From CAZABS01 sp964483635 (lineage in GTDB: Bacteria > Patescibacteriota > Minisyncoccia > Moranbacterales > UBA1568), in contig CAZABS010000007.1 in the NCBI GenBank assembly GCA_964483635.1, positions 1 to 30,109 of the forward strand: a DNA stretch of 30,109 bases, given 5' to 3'. The notes under the pieces are model-generated. The model was not told the origin of the DNA and did not search any database. It saw only the letters and a program-made list of their open reading frames with translations. Shown in pieces: positions 6,807 through 14,528 of the stretch. The position numbers and the translations under genes were made by a program. How positions within the stretch are numbered: the first letter of the stretch is position 1; every line of letters starts with the position of its first letter.

Positions 6807-6871
6807 GCTCCCGTGGAGCCCCGAAAATCGCATTCCCCTTACCCGGGGAAGGCATGCGGCTCACGTGGGAG
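6807..6871 (+). promoter_or_regulatory. structured leader that can hide the LuxI-like ribosome binding site
   Basis: CTCCC (6808-6812) pairs with GGGAG (6867-6871), which is the ribosome binding site seven bases before the ATG. Inside this, GAGCC (6816-6820) pairs with GGCTC (6858-6862), GCAT (6830-6833) with ATGC (6854-6857), and TCCCC (6834-6838) with GGGGA (6845-6849). The result is a long stacked hairpin. A competing local hairpin, GCTCC / GGAGC around CGT (6807-6819), uses the same CTCC bases and would free the site. The pairings are direct from the sequence; a switching role is inference. Confidence 0.6.
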
Positions 6872-6878
6872 TAGAACC

Positions 6879-7481
6879 ATGAAACACGCACACCAGATGG
6901 TGGTAAATGGACATGCTCGCTTGCATGTGCTCTCCCCTTCAGCAAACCAGGCGGGATTGCGGACAAGCTTTGAGAAGGCTCGCTACCAACGCTTCGTCAT
7001 CGAGACGGGTTGGGAGTGCGCTAACTCGGAGCACCGTGAGCACGATGAGTTCGATCCAAACGCACCCTACATCGTCCTCGAGAAGGATGGACGAGTCGTG
7101 GCAGGATGCCGCCTTCTCCTCCGGCGCCTCATCGGGAAGCTTCCGGTCGAAGAATATCTTTCAAATCACGTGGTGCCAGACAATGGCATCGAAATCTCGC
7201 GGATGCTCACCCTCCCCGAAGGAAGAGCTCACATGAACGCTTTGTACGGGTTCATGCTCAGTTGGCTCGTAGAGATGCAGATCGAATTTGTCTACATGAC
7301 GATCCGGGAACGCTATCTCCGAGCTCTCGAACGGCGCGGATTCCGATGTTTCGAAGCCCTGCCGGTTCGGAGTCCGCTTCGAAAAGTTGGAAACAATGGG
7401 CAAGAAGATCTCTTCTTTCCCATCAGGATGCCACTCGGGCGAGTCCAAGAAGTGTTCGCGCTCCTTGAACTGGCAGCCTAA
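6879..7481 (+). CDS. LuxI-family acyl-homoserine-lactone-synthase-like N-acyltransferase
   Basis: LuxI-type enzymes (GNAT fold) join an acyl chain from acyl-ACP or acyl-CoA to S-adenosylmethionine to make acyl-homoserine lactone signals. This 200-residue product aligns with the family core: ARYQRFVIETGW, EHDEFDPNAPYIV, GRVVAGCRLL and GIEISRM. The eight residues recalled as invariant (EsaI R24, F28, W34, D45, D48, R68, E97, R100) correspond to R35, F39, W45, D56, D59, R78, E105 and R108, with the same spacing to within one residue; E54 and S107 also fit. ATG 6879 follows GGGAG by seven bases. The gene stands alone with its own promoter, structured leader and terminator, and is GC-rich relative to core genes. 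No LuxR-type regulator is in the window. Related GNAT acyltransferases of unknown substrate are the main alternative. Confidence 0.75.
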   Translation: MKHAHQMVVNGHARLHVLSPSANQAGLRTSFEKARYQRFVIETGWECANSEHREHDEFDPNAPYIVLEKDGRVVAGCRLLLRRLIGKLPVEEYLSNHVVPDNGIEISRMLTLPEGRAHMNALYGFMLSWLVEMQIEFVYMTIRERYLRALERRGFRCFEALPVRSPLRKVGNNGQEDLFFPIRMPLGRVQEVFALLELAA

Positions 7482-7504
7482 GGAGAGGCTACATGAGACA
7501 ACAC

Positions 7505-7547
7505 GAGCCCCGACGCAATCAATCGCGTACGGGGCTCAACTTTTTTT
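7505..7547 (+). terminator. terminator after the LuxI-like gene
   Basis: GAGCCCCG (7505-7512) pairs with CGGGGCTC (7530-7537), with an inner ACGC / GCGT helix, and a seven-T run follows at 7541-7547. The 3' arm overlaps the stop codon of the minus-strand 61-residue ORF. Confidence 0.9.
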
Positions 7548-7721
7548 CGGAGGAAACAGCGGCTCCACTTCAAGAAGTCGTTGCAACTCTTTGCGGGTTG
7601 GTTCAATCAGGGGCTCTAGACTCACAACACCCCACTGGAGATCAATCCAGCAAGGTGATTCTCGTTTAGATTGAGTTTTGTTTCTGTTTTTCCGAATACC
7701 TCGACTCTGTTTCAGTGACAT
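7536..7721 (-). CDS. hypothetical 61-residue basic protein
   Basis: The start at 7721 has GAGGAGGAGAAG directly upstream and a promoter about 30 bases before it. The product has a strongly basic N-terminus (KQSRGIRKNRNKTQSKR) followed by an amphipathic stretch (LEPLIEPTRKELQRLLEVEPLFP). No domain is recognised; the basic head could contact nucleic acid. It lies just downstream of alaS on the same strand, and its stop codon sits in the arm of the facing terminator hairpin. The signals support translation; the function is unknown. Confidence 0.6.
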   Translation of the reverse strand: MSLKQSRGIRKNRNKTQSKRESPCWIDLQWGVVSLEPLIEPTRKELQRLLEVEPLFPPKKS

Positions 7722-7751
7722 CTTCTCCTCCTCGCGAGCTGAGATACACTC

Positions 7752-7780
7752 AGTATAAATCAGATTTCTCTAAATGCGAA
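7752..7780 (-). promoter_or_regulatory. probable promoter of the 61-residue ORF
   Basis: On the minus strand TTCGCA (7775-7780, four of six) and TATACT (7752-7757, five of six) are 17 bases apart. It overlaps no coding sequence and lies between alaS and the small ORF. Confidence 0.55.
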
Positions 7781-7784
7781 TTTT

Positions 7785-9677
7785 CTACTCCAAAATTGCT
7801 TTTACACGTCGCACTCCAGCTGATGAGGCTTCTTCTTTAATAATTTTGAATTTTCCAAAAGCGGCAATATCAGCCGTGGTTTTCACGTGTGGACCACCAC
7901 AAAGCTCTCGTGAATACACTTTTCCCTGTGCATCTTCCACCTGATAAACTGTAACTTTTTCAGGATATTTCTCCCAAAAACTTCCCTCAACTCCTGCTTG
8001 TTTGGCAGCTTCTTTTTCCATGACGGTCGTTGTAATTTTTGCTCCGCTCGCAATAGCGGTATTTACATAAGTTTCGACTCGATCAAGAATTTCTCGGGAA
8101 ACTTTTTCTCCATGAGTGAAATCAAACCGAGTACGCTCTCCCGTGATATTGGATCCAGCCTGATGAATATGTTCTCCAAGCTCTCGGCGAAGCCCGGCAA
8201 GCATGAGGTGAGTCGCGGTATGATAAGCAGTCACTTTGGCACTCTGATCAGCAAGGCCTCCCTTAAATTTTCCAGCACTTGCAGTGCGGGAGAGGTCACG
8301 ATGCTTTTTAAATTCCGATTCAAAAGCCGCCCTATCAACGGAATAGCCTTTTTCTCGCGCCAATTCCTCGGTCATTTCCCATGGAAATCCATAGGTGGCA
8401 AAAAGCTCAAAAGCGTCACTACCGGAAAGAGAACCCCTCCTCATACGCTCCTCAATCTCCCGAATTCCCTTTTCGAGGGTTTTATTAAACTTTGTTTCTT
8501 CCTCGAGTAGAGCATTTACAATGGATTGTTCTTGATCGCGAAGTCTTGGATAAGCATCACAATATGTTTCAATAAAACACATTGCCAGCTGTTGAGTAAA
8601 TACTGGGGGTATCCCAAGATCCTTTCCATACCGCACTGCACGACGGATCAGACGTCGTACAAAGTACCCTTGATCCTTATTTGATGGATACACTCCATCG
8701 CTCACGAGGAACGTGGCCGCTCGGATATGATCGAGAACAACTCGCATCGCATAGGTCGTGCGCGTCGTTTCTGCATAGCGTTTTCCTGAAAGTTCCTCTA
8801 GTTTCGATTTGGCGAGTGCGAACAGATCACTCATGAAAACATCAGGATTATTGAGTGTTGCTGCAGCAAGACGCTCGAGCCCACCACCAAAATCAACATT
8901 CTGTTGCTTGAGTTTTACAAAGCTGGTCTCTGTTTTTTGGTACTCCATGAACACATTGTTGCCAATTTCCATGAAACGACCACAGTCACAGTTCACGTGA
9001 CAAGGCACATCTTTCCAGGAGGAACACTCATGCAGACCACGTCCGTTTTCAGGATCAAAGTCCCAAAACATTTCGGTATCTGGCCCCCCAGGCTCTCCAA
9101 CCGGCATATTGGCCGGGATGCCAGCACGACTCCACCAATTTTTCTTTTCTCCGTAATAGAATATGTGCTCGTTTGCCCTAAGACCATCACGTTCTGGCTG
9201 TTCCCCTATTCCAACTTCCAAACCTGCTTGTTGAAAGTGAGATTGCCAGAGCTTTGCGGATTCTGTGTCACGTGGAATTTTGAGATCTGGTTGCCCAGCA
9301 AAGCAGGTAAAATAGAGGTGTTTCGGATCAAGTCCGAGTTCCTCAGTAAGAAAACGCCACATGAGAGAAATCTGTTCTTCTTTAAAAAAATCTCCAAGTG
9401 ACCAGTTTCCCAACATTTCAAAGAACGTGGTGTGTCGATTATCTCCAACTTCTTCGATATCTCCAGTCCGGAAACTTTTCTGAGAATCAGCGATGCGTTT
9501 CCCGAGTGGATGCGATTCACCCAAAAGATATGGAAGCATTGGCTGCATACCCGACCCCGTAAAGAGTGTTGTAGGATCATTCTCAGGAACGAGCGGTGCC
9601 GACGGAACCGGTACATGCCCCATTTTCTGCATGTATTCCAAAAATCGTGTCCGAATATTTTGCGCATTCAGGGTCAT
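7785..9677 (-). CDS. alaS: alanyl-tRNA synthetase lacking the C-Ala domain
   Basis: AlaRS charges tRNA-Ala and hydrolyses mischarged Ser/Gly-tRNA-Ala. The 630-residue product has the class II catalytic core (FTGSGMQPMLPYLLG, RHTTFFEMLGNWSLGDFF, RLAAATLNNPDVF), the helical tRNA recognition region, and the editing domain with zinc-type motifs HTATHL and CGGPH near the C-terminus. It stops straight after the editing domain (GVRRVKAILE), so the DHHA1-type C-Ala domain that brings bacterial enzymes to about 870 residues is absent. No frameshift is seen, and such short forms are, as I recall, common in CPR. Six bases separate it from the preceding small ORF, so it is the last core gene of the ftsA group. 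A partial tRNA-Ala lies elsewhere in the window. Confidence 0.95.
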   Translation of the reverse strand: MTLNAQNIRTRFLEYMQKMGHVPVPSAPLVPENDPTTLFTGSGMQPMLPYLLGESHPLGKRIADSQKSFRTGDIEEVGDNRHTTFFEMLGNWSLGDFFKEEQISLMWRFLTEELGLDPKHLYFTCFAGQPDLKIPRDTESAKLWQSHFQQAGLEVGIGEQPERDGLRANEHIFYYGEKKNWWSRAGIPANMPVGEPGGPDTEMFWDFDPENGRGLHECSSWKDVPCHVNCDCGRFMEIGNNVFMEYQKTETSFVKLKQQNVDFGGGLERLAAATLNNPDVFMSDLFALAKSKLEELSGKRYAETTRTTYAMRVVLDHIRAATFLVSDGVYPSNKDQGYFVRRLIRRAVRYGKDLGIPPVFTQQLAMCFIETYCDAYPRLRDQEQSIVNALLEEETKFNKTLEKGIREIEERMRRGSLSGSDAFELFATYGFPWEMTEELAREKGYSVDRAAFESEFKKHRDLSRTASAGKFKGGLADQSAKVTAYHTATHLMLAGLRRELGEHIHQAGSNITGERTRFDFTHGEKVSREILDRVETYVNTAIASGAKITTTVMEKEAAKQAGVEGSFWEKYPEKVTVYQVEDAQGKVYSRELCGGPHVKTTADIAAFGKFKIIKEEASSAGVRRVKAILE

Positions 9678-9682
9678 AGATT

Positions 9683-9901
9683 TTACTTCAAAGCTTTCAA
9701 AATAAGATGCTCCACCTGCCGATTCATCACCAAAGGGAATTCCTTTTCAATTGCCAAAGCCACTTCCTCAGCCGAAAGAAGTGACCGCTCAAATTTTCTT
9801 CCAAGATCACGCAGCAAACTCTCCGTGTCACTATTCCAGTGCATGTCCGGAAGATCTGAGAGGATATTCTTCATGATCTTCACAAAAGTTTCTTTCGTCA
9901 T
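9683..9901 (-). CDS. hypothetical 72-residue helical protein
   Basis: This small, apparently all-helical soluble protein (SLLRDLGRKFERSLLSAEEVALAIEKEF) is of unrecognised family. Its ATG follows the stop codon of the preceding coiled-coil ORF with no gap, and alaS begins six bases after its own stop, so it is embedded in the operon. No Shine-Dalgarno sequence is visible, in keeping with the core genes here. The tight packing supports the gene; nothing indicates a function. Confidence 0.65.
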   Translation of the reverse strand: MTKETFVKIMKNILSDLPDMHWNSDTESLLRDLGRKFERSLLSAEEVALAIEKEFPLVMNRQVEHLILKALK

Positions 9902-10168
9902 TTACGTGAGGAGATTAAACCGTTTTCTCAGTCGGAAAAGTTCATTCTCTGTATTTTGAATATCGTTGATCATTTTTTGTTCCTCATCAGTTTTACGAAG
10001 CAAAGCAAGACTCATTTCCTCAAGTTCCTTTTTGAGGACTCGTTTTTCCATCTCAATCGCTGTTCGTTGCCGAAGAAGCTTGGAGCGATCAGCCTGATAC
10101 ATGAGCATTTCAGCCTCCAGTCGGCGACGTTCCGAACCGCTCGCATTTACTCCTGATGGTTGTGTCAT
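9902..10168 (-). CDS. hypothetical 88-residue coiled-coil protein
   Basis: Nearly the whole product reads as one charged helix with heptad-like hydrophobic spacing (AEMLMYQADRSKLLRQ, RVLKKELEEMSLALLRKT, MINDIQNTENELFRLRKRF), typical of a coiled coil. There is no membrane segment. It lies between the large bitopic membrane protein and the 72-residue ORF, and directly abuts the latter. A scaffold or partner role near FtsA is conceivable but is inference only. Confidence 0.65.
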   Translation of the reverse strand: MTQPSGVNASGSERRRLEAEMLMYQADRSKLLRQRTAIEMEKRVLKKELEEMSLALLRKTDEEQKMINDIQNTENELFRLRKRFNLLT

Positions 10169-10231
10169 AGGGGTAGTCTCTCAGAAAATCGTTCCCAGTA
10201 TAGCAAACGAGCGTTTCTCCGCCAAGCAAAC

Positions 10232-12160
10232 CTAGGGCTCATCTGCAACCAGAATACTAACACGATCAGCCTTTTTCGGGATCGTTGCGATAAAGATTTT
10301 TGGCTTAAAATCAACCTGGAGGCGCTTTATTTCGGGATGACGGCTCAGAATATCCCGAATCCCCTCCTCATTTTGCCCAAGCAGTTCTGATCGAAGCGTC
10401 GCAACATCGATCATTGATCGCATTTTTGCTGTTGCCTCGATATTCATTTCAACGGTACCCTCATCAAATTTCGGAAGTAGTGCGGTATAGTGGATATCCC
10501 AGGAAACCGGCTTCAGGCGAGTCATATCTGCTCGAAGCCGCTCACTCAATGCGGTTTCAAAATGTTGTTTCAAATCATTTTCCGAAACGACAAACGCTCG
10601 AACATGATATCGCGCAGTGTAATCAAAATGTTCAATGGTGCTTCCGAGGGCTGGTGCCATTCCTTCGCCATTCGAAACAATATCAATACTTTTTTCGAGT
10701 AGATATTCACCAGAAGCTAAGGTAGACATAACTTCACTTTGGAACGACTGGAGCGCTTGATCCCGAGCTTTTTGATCAGCGCGTTCGAGATCGGTTTTAC
10801 TCACACTTTTTGATCCAGTTACACTCCCTCCACCACCACCCGTCATCACACGAACCGATTTTCCGGTAATAGCATCATATTTTGACCCTCCCTGAAACCC
10901 CGGAATACGGAAATCAGTAGGTTCGATGTTAAAACTTTCGCCCGTCTCATCTGCCACAACACTCACTTCAATAACCCCCGGAACCTTTGTACCATTTTTT
11001 TCTCCCATGCCGGGGATTGTCGCACCCTCCACCATACGAAACAACTTTCCGTTGGACGCTAAGAGTCTCGTTGTTGCCACCAGGGGCTGAGCAGCAGTAC
11101 TAAAATTATTTGTCAGAATGACTGTTCCGCGAGCTTTTCCTACTCCGGTCACCGTCTGACCCGTTGCATCATCATTGATCGTTACACTCAGATCTCTTTC
11201 AATCTTTCGTACGGCGACTTTTTCTGTGGTGTCAGATACCACCGTTGCACCCATTACCTGAAGAGAAATTTTTTCCTCTCCGTTTTGAGGAATAATCGTC
11301 ACCTCAGCCTTCGGTAAAATTAAGAAAATAACTGCGCCAAGAAGTGCCAGGAGCGAAAACGTTCCCAATGCCCCAAAAATCCACGGCGCAACTCGTGACG
11401 GAACCGCTTCTTCCTGCAAAGACTCAAGGGGCTGATTTTTTTCGACACGAGATTCCGAGGTGCTCTTGGACAATCCTGGTTCGCGCGTTCCATTCAAAAA
11501 ACGCTGGAGTTTTGCTTGACGCTCTTCGTCAGTCTCTTCGGGACGATTCGAACCAAAATCACGCTGTGGCGACGGCTCGCTTTGATAACTCGGCCGCATA
11601 TGCACCGCTCTTGGTTGTCGCACTGCTTCTAGTGCGCGTAGTGAATTTAAACTCGTCTGCTGGGGTGGACTGGCATTGCGAATACGCAGTGAACGTGATT
11701 CGCTTGTAACCGTTCTTGGCGAAGAAATTGGCGAGACTGGGACAGCTGGTACTGAAGTCTCATCATTGGCATGTCCATAAAAATCAGAGGAACCAAGTGA
11801 CTGAGATCGAGGGGGATGAAACTTGGATTCGGAAACTGGAAGCGGAATATCTTCGCCGTGCTTTACGGTAAAGCGAGCCGTTGTAGACTGCTCTCCCCGC
11901 ATCATATCTTCTTGATATTGTTTTGTCAGGAATCCTGCTTTTTCTGCTAAGAGTTTTCCCTCAGCATCCTGAGTTACCACAATGATTTGCTTTCCAAGTT
12001 TGCGTGCCTCTCGCTCAAGCAGTTTGAGGTTGACAATACTTTGAAGGATAAGTGCTCGTTTTGGGAACACAAAAATATTTTCTGCTTCATGAGCCTTCCG
12101 AAGCCGACCAACGGCAGAAATTATTTCTTCGTCACTTTCAATGTAGTGAGTAATAGCCAT
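10232..12160 (-). CDS. large bitopic membrane protein with extracytoplasmic beta-rich domain
   Basis: The 642-residue product has three parts. Residues 1 to about 90 form an alpha/beta domain (FVFPKRALILQSIVNLKLLEREARKLGKQ split over helix and strand, then IIVVTQDAEGKLLAEKAGF). Residues about 90-255 are a polar, Pro/Ser-rich linker. A single transmembrane helix at about 257-282 is followed by a beta-rich region. The latter includes a repeat-like core (ARGTVILTNNFSTAAQPLVATTRL, interrupted here, then GVIEVSVVADETGESFNI) that resembles proteins annotated as Baseplate J-like in CPR genomes. A Gly-rich hinge (GGGGG) precedes the helical and beta C-terminal part. It starts eight bases after ftsA, so a role with the division or envelope apparatus is plausible. 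The exact function is unknown. Confidence 0.7.
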   Translation of the reverse strand: MAITHYIESDEEIISAVGRLRKAHEAENIFVFPKRALILQSIVNLKLLEREARKLGKQIIVVTQDAEGKLLAEKAGFLTKQYQEDMMRGEQSTTARFTVKHGEDIPLPVSESKFHPPRSQSLGSSDFYGHANDETSVPAVPVSPISSPRTVTSESRSLRIRNASPPQQTSLNSLRALEAVRQPRAVHMRPSYQSEPSPQRDFGSNRPEETDEERQAKLQRFLNGTREPGLSKSTSESRVEKNQPLESLQEEAVPSRVAPWIFGALGTFSLLALLGAVIFLILPKAEVTIIPQNGEEKISLQVMGATVVSDTTEKVAVRKIERDLSVTINDDATGQTVTGVGKARGTVILTNNFSTAAQPLVATTRLLASNGKLFRMVEGATIPGMGEKNGTKVPGVIEVSVVADETGESFNIEPTDFRIPGFQGGSKYDAITGKSVRVMTGGGGGSVTGSKSVSKTDLERADQKARDQALQSFQSEVMSTLASGEYLLEKSIDIVSNGEGMAPALGSTIEHFDYTARYHVRAFVVSENDLKQHFETALSERLRADMTRLKPVSWDIHYTALLPKFDEGTVEMNIEATAKMRSMIDVATLRSELLGQNEEGIRDILSRHPEIKRLQVDFKPKIFIATIPKKADRVSILVADEP

Positions 12161-12168
12161 ACTAACTT

Positions 12169-13437
12169 TTATTTTTTCTCTAATGATTCCATGCTTCTCT
12201 GGAGAATGCCAGTCAGCATTTTTTCTTCTTCCAGAGCATCCAAGAGTGCGAGATGCGCCAATCCCAGCGGGGTGATATCTTGTGGATTCAAGAGCTCTCC
12301 CGTTTCATCTTGCATACGAACAATATCTCGTGGCTGGAGAAAACCAACTTGAGGTGGTTTCGCAAACGGAAGAGCCTTCGCCCATTCCGGTGTTGATAGA
12401 GCTTGCTTTATACCTGGAAGCGCTGATCCTCCGCCACATAAGAAAATGCGCGATGGAAGAAAATCTGTTTCAGCAAATTCCATAAGGGAAAGCTCGACTC
12501 CACCAAGCCAAACGCGACAATCATCGGTATAAAGAGCAGTAATCCTTGCTGCATCTTCTTTTCTGAGTCGTCCTTGGGAGTAATCAATTTTCATTCGCTC
12601 AGCCACTTCAAGCGTCACCTGAAATTCTTGCGCCAAACGCTTTGTGAAGGCTCGTCCTCCAAGAGCAAACATCTTTGTACCTTCGAGTCCACCATTTCGT
12701 ACCACCGCAATATCAGTCGTACCACCGCCAATATCAATAAAAATAGCGCTAAAATCCAACATGTCTTCAACCTCTACTGAGCGAGCAACTGCGTACGGCT
12801 CAGCCACAATTGAGAGAAGATCGAGATCAAGTTCATCTGCAATCGTTTGGAGCGCTCCGAGGTGTATCATCGGTGCATATGCATTGAAAACGCTCATGGA
12901 GACGTCTCCTCCTTGAAAATTAAAAGGGTTCACCACATGGTACCCGTCAATCCGCACGTCAACAATAGCAGCATTAATAAGTTTGACTTCTATCTCATCT
13001 TGACCTGTTTCCCAGGCGAGTTGCTTCTTGATTCGCTCATAGGCTTTTTCTTGCACCTTATCAATAATGAGTTTCAATTCTGCCATGCCAATCTTCACTT
13101 CAGAATTGACACGCTCATAGTGAACCGTCGTCGTAGTCCCCTTGACGAGCTCCCCCGCAATACCAATAATACTTTTTTCAATATGTTTAATTCCGGCTTT
13201 GGTTTTCGCTTGTTCAATAGCTTCACGAGCCGAAACAATAACCCCCTTAATATCAGAAACCGCTCCACTTTGCATATTCCCCACCTTTTGAGCGGTTCTT
13301 CCCACACCAATCACCACACCCTTTCGATTGACTTTATCAACTCGAAAAATCAGCGCTTTGACAACTTCGGTGCCAATGTCGAGCGCTAAGAGGAGATCGG
13401 ATTGTTCACCCCATGGTAGGCGTGAAAATAGCCCCAT
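12169..13437 (-). CDS. ftsA: FtsA-like actin-fold cell division protein
   Basis: FtsA tethers FtsZ to the membrane and recruits later divisome proteins; PilM of type IV pilus systems is a relative. The 422-residue product has the actin-fold phosphate-1 motif (LALDIGTEVVKAL), the FtsA-type 1C/SHS2 region (VIGVGRTAQKVGNMQSGAVSDI is its entry), the phosphate-2 motif IDIGGGTTDIAVV at about 232-244 and the late FLCGGGSALPG adenosine motif. A C-terminal helix (MLTGILQRSMESLEKK) could be a membrane-targeting tail. The SHS2 content favours FtsA over PilM, though no ftsZ is in the window. It heads an operon with the bitopic membrane protein, two small ORFs and alaS. Confidence 0.85.
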   Translation of the reverse strand: MGLFSRLPWGEQSDLLLALDIGTEVVKALIFRVDKVNRKGVVIGVGRTAQKVGNMQSGAVSDIKGVIVSAREAIEQAKTKAGIKHIEKSIIGIAGELVKGTTTTVHYERVNSEVKIGMAELKLIIDKVQEKAYERIKKQLAWETGQDEIEVKLINAAIVDVRIDGYHVVNPFNFQGGDVSMSVFNAYAPMIHLGALQTIADELDLDLLSIVAEPYAVARSVEVEDMLDFSAIFIDIGGGTTDIAVVRNGGLEGTKMFALGGRAFTKRLAQEFQVTLEVAERMKIDYSQGRLRKEDAARITALYTDDCRVWLGGVELSLMEFAETDFLPSRIFLCGGGSALPGIKQALSTPEWAKALPFAKPPQVGFLQPRDIVRMQDETGELLNPQDITPLGLAHLALLDALEEEKMLTGILQRSMESLEKK

Positions 13438-13463
13438 ACAAACAAAAAAGAAGTAGTATTTTA

Positions 13464-13474
13464 ATTATAGTATA
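13464..13474 (-). promoter_or_regulatory. possible -10 elements upstream of ftsA
   Basis: On the minus strand TATACT (13469-13474) runs into TATAAT (13464-13469) about 27-32 bases before the ftsA ATG. No good -35 element is seen at the right distance, so this is a weak call based on the perfect -10 alone. Confidence 0.35.
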
Positions 13475-13507
13475 GCATTACTCTACTCGGACTTCTATTA
13501 TCCTTCC

Positions 13508-14515
13508 TTATTGGGAGATAACCGGAATGTTCTTCAGGGATACTTCTATTTCATGTGGGGTAAGCAATCCTTTGGAAGCACCGTAATATCCCACCACTGA
13601 TCCGGCATTGGAGATAGCGTGCTGTAAGATACGATCGAGCGAAAAACGGTGGAGATAGGCGGAGAAGAAACCCGACCCGAACGCATCCCCAGCGCCAGTT
13701 GTATCCACCAATCCATGTGGTTCGTAGATTTCGGCATGATAAACCTGTTTTCCGTCCGAAACCCACCCCCCACGTTTCCCATCCGTTAAACCAATCATGG
13801 GCACTCCTTCCTGATGAAGTGTTTTCAAGAGAGACTTTTCATCATTCAGTTCCTTTGGAGAGAGCTCTGGATGCACCGCCATCAAGAGTTCGATCGCCTC
13901 ATCTTTATTCAGAAGAAGCACTTCAACATCACGGAGTATCTGTGCCATGAGCCGAGGATTTCCTTTTAAATTATGTTGCCCAGGATTGAGTGCTATTTTC
14001 ACCCGTTCTTTACGGGCAATCTGGAGGATTTTTTTGAGATTTTCTTCCCATGGGCCATTGAGAGCACTGATATAGAACCACTCCGCACCCCGAAGCTTTT
14101 CCTCCTCAATTTCAAGTTTTTCGTTTGCATCGCGATTATGAAAAATAATCCGATCTCCAGTCTGTTCGATCACGATAATTGCTGAAAGATCACTCTTAAC
14201 TTGGGGATCAATAGCCAAGAGCCGAGTATCAACTTCGTTGTGTGTTAATTCTTTTTGAATCCACGAACCGATTTCGTCATGCCCGATCTTGCTATAGCAC
14301 TCTGCGGGAATACCCAATCGAACCAGCCCTTGAGCCACATTGGCAGCTACCCCTCCCACCGCTTCATGCCTATCTTTGGTTCGAAATTTTCCACCAAGTT
14401 CAAACGCTACTTTTGTTTGTGAACGAAGATCTTCTGGTGTTTCAAGAATTACTCCCTCATCCGTTGGAAAAAAAATATCCTTTGACGTCGATCCGATACA
14501 GATAACGCGTGACAT
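13508..14515 (-). CDS. PfkB-family carbohydrate or nucleoside kinase
   Basis: The 335-residue product belongs to the ribokinase/PfkB family, which phosphorylates sugars or nucleosides with ATP. It has the N-terminal substrate-binding GG motif (EAVGGVAANVAQGLVRLG), the NKDEAIELL block and the C-terminal anion-hole signature DTTGAGDAFGSGF, where D277 is the expected catalytic base. The substrate cannot be read from the sequence; ribokinase- and adenosine-kinase-like activities are the usual candidates. It follows eno by 13 bases, at the end of the scpA-to-eno gene run, suggesting a link with sugar or nucleotide salvage feeding lower glycolysis. No Shine-Dalgarno sequence is visible. Confidence 0.88.
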   Translation of the reverse strand: MSRVICIGSTSKDIFFPTDEGVILETPEDLRSQTKVAFELGGKFRTKDRHEAVGGVAANVAQGLVRLGIPAECYSKIGHDEIGSWIQKELTHNEVDTRLLAIDPQVKSDLSAIIVIEQTGDRIIFHNRDANEKLEIEEEKLRGAEWFYISALNGPWEENLKKILQIARKERVKIALNPGQHNLKGNPRLMAQILRDVEVLLLNKDEAIELLMAVHPELSPKELNDEKSLLKTLHQEGVPMIGLTDGKRGGWVSDGKQVYHAEIYEPHGLVDTTGAGDAFGSGFFSAYLHRFSLDRILQHAISNAGSVVGYYGASKGLLTPHEIEVSLKNIPVISQ

Positions 14516-14528
14516 AGATGTAGTTGAA

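Noticed and set aside
7493..7669. A 58-residue plus-strand ORF starting after AAGGAG, just behind the LuxI-like gene
   Set aside because: The strong terminator at 7505-7547 lies in its first codons, and it runs antisense to the better supported 61-residue ORF.
12847..13389. A 180-residue plus-strand ORF opposite ftsA
   Set aside because: It is antisense to a well-supported actin-fold gene and has no initiation signals.
12169..13437. PilM rather than FtsA
   Set aside because: The SHS2-type region and the GVGRTAQKVGNMQSGAVSDI stretch resemble FtsA more, and no PilN or PilO partner follows.
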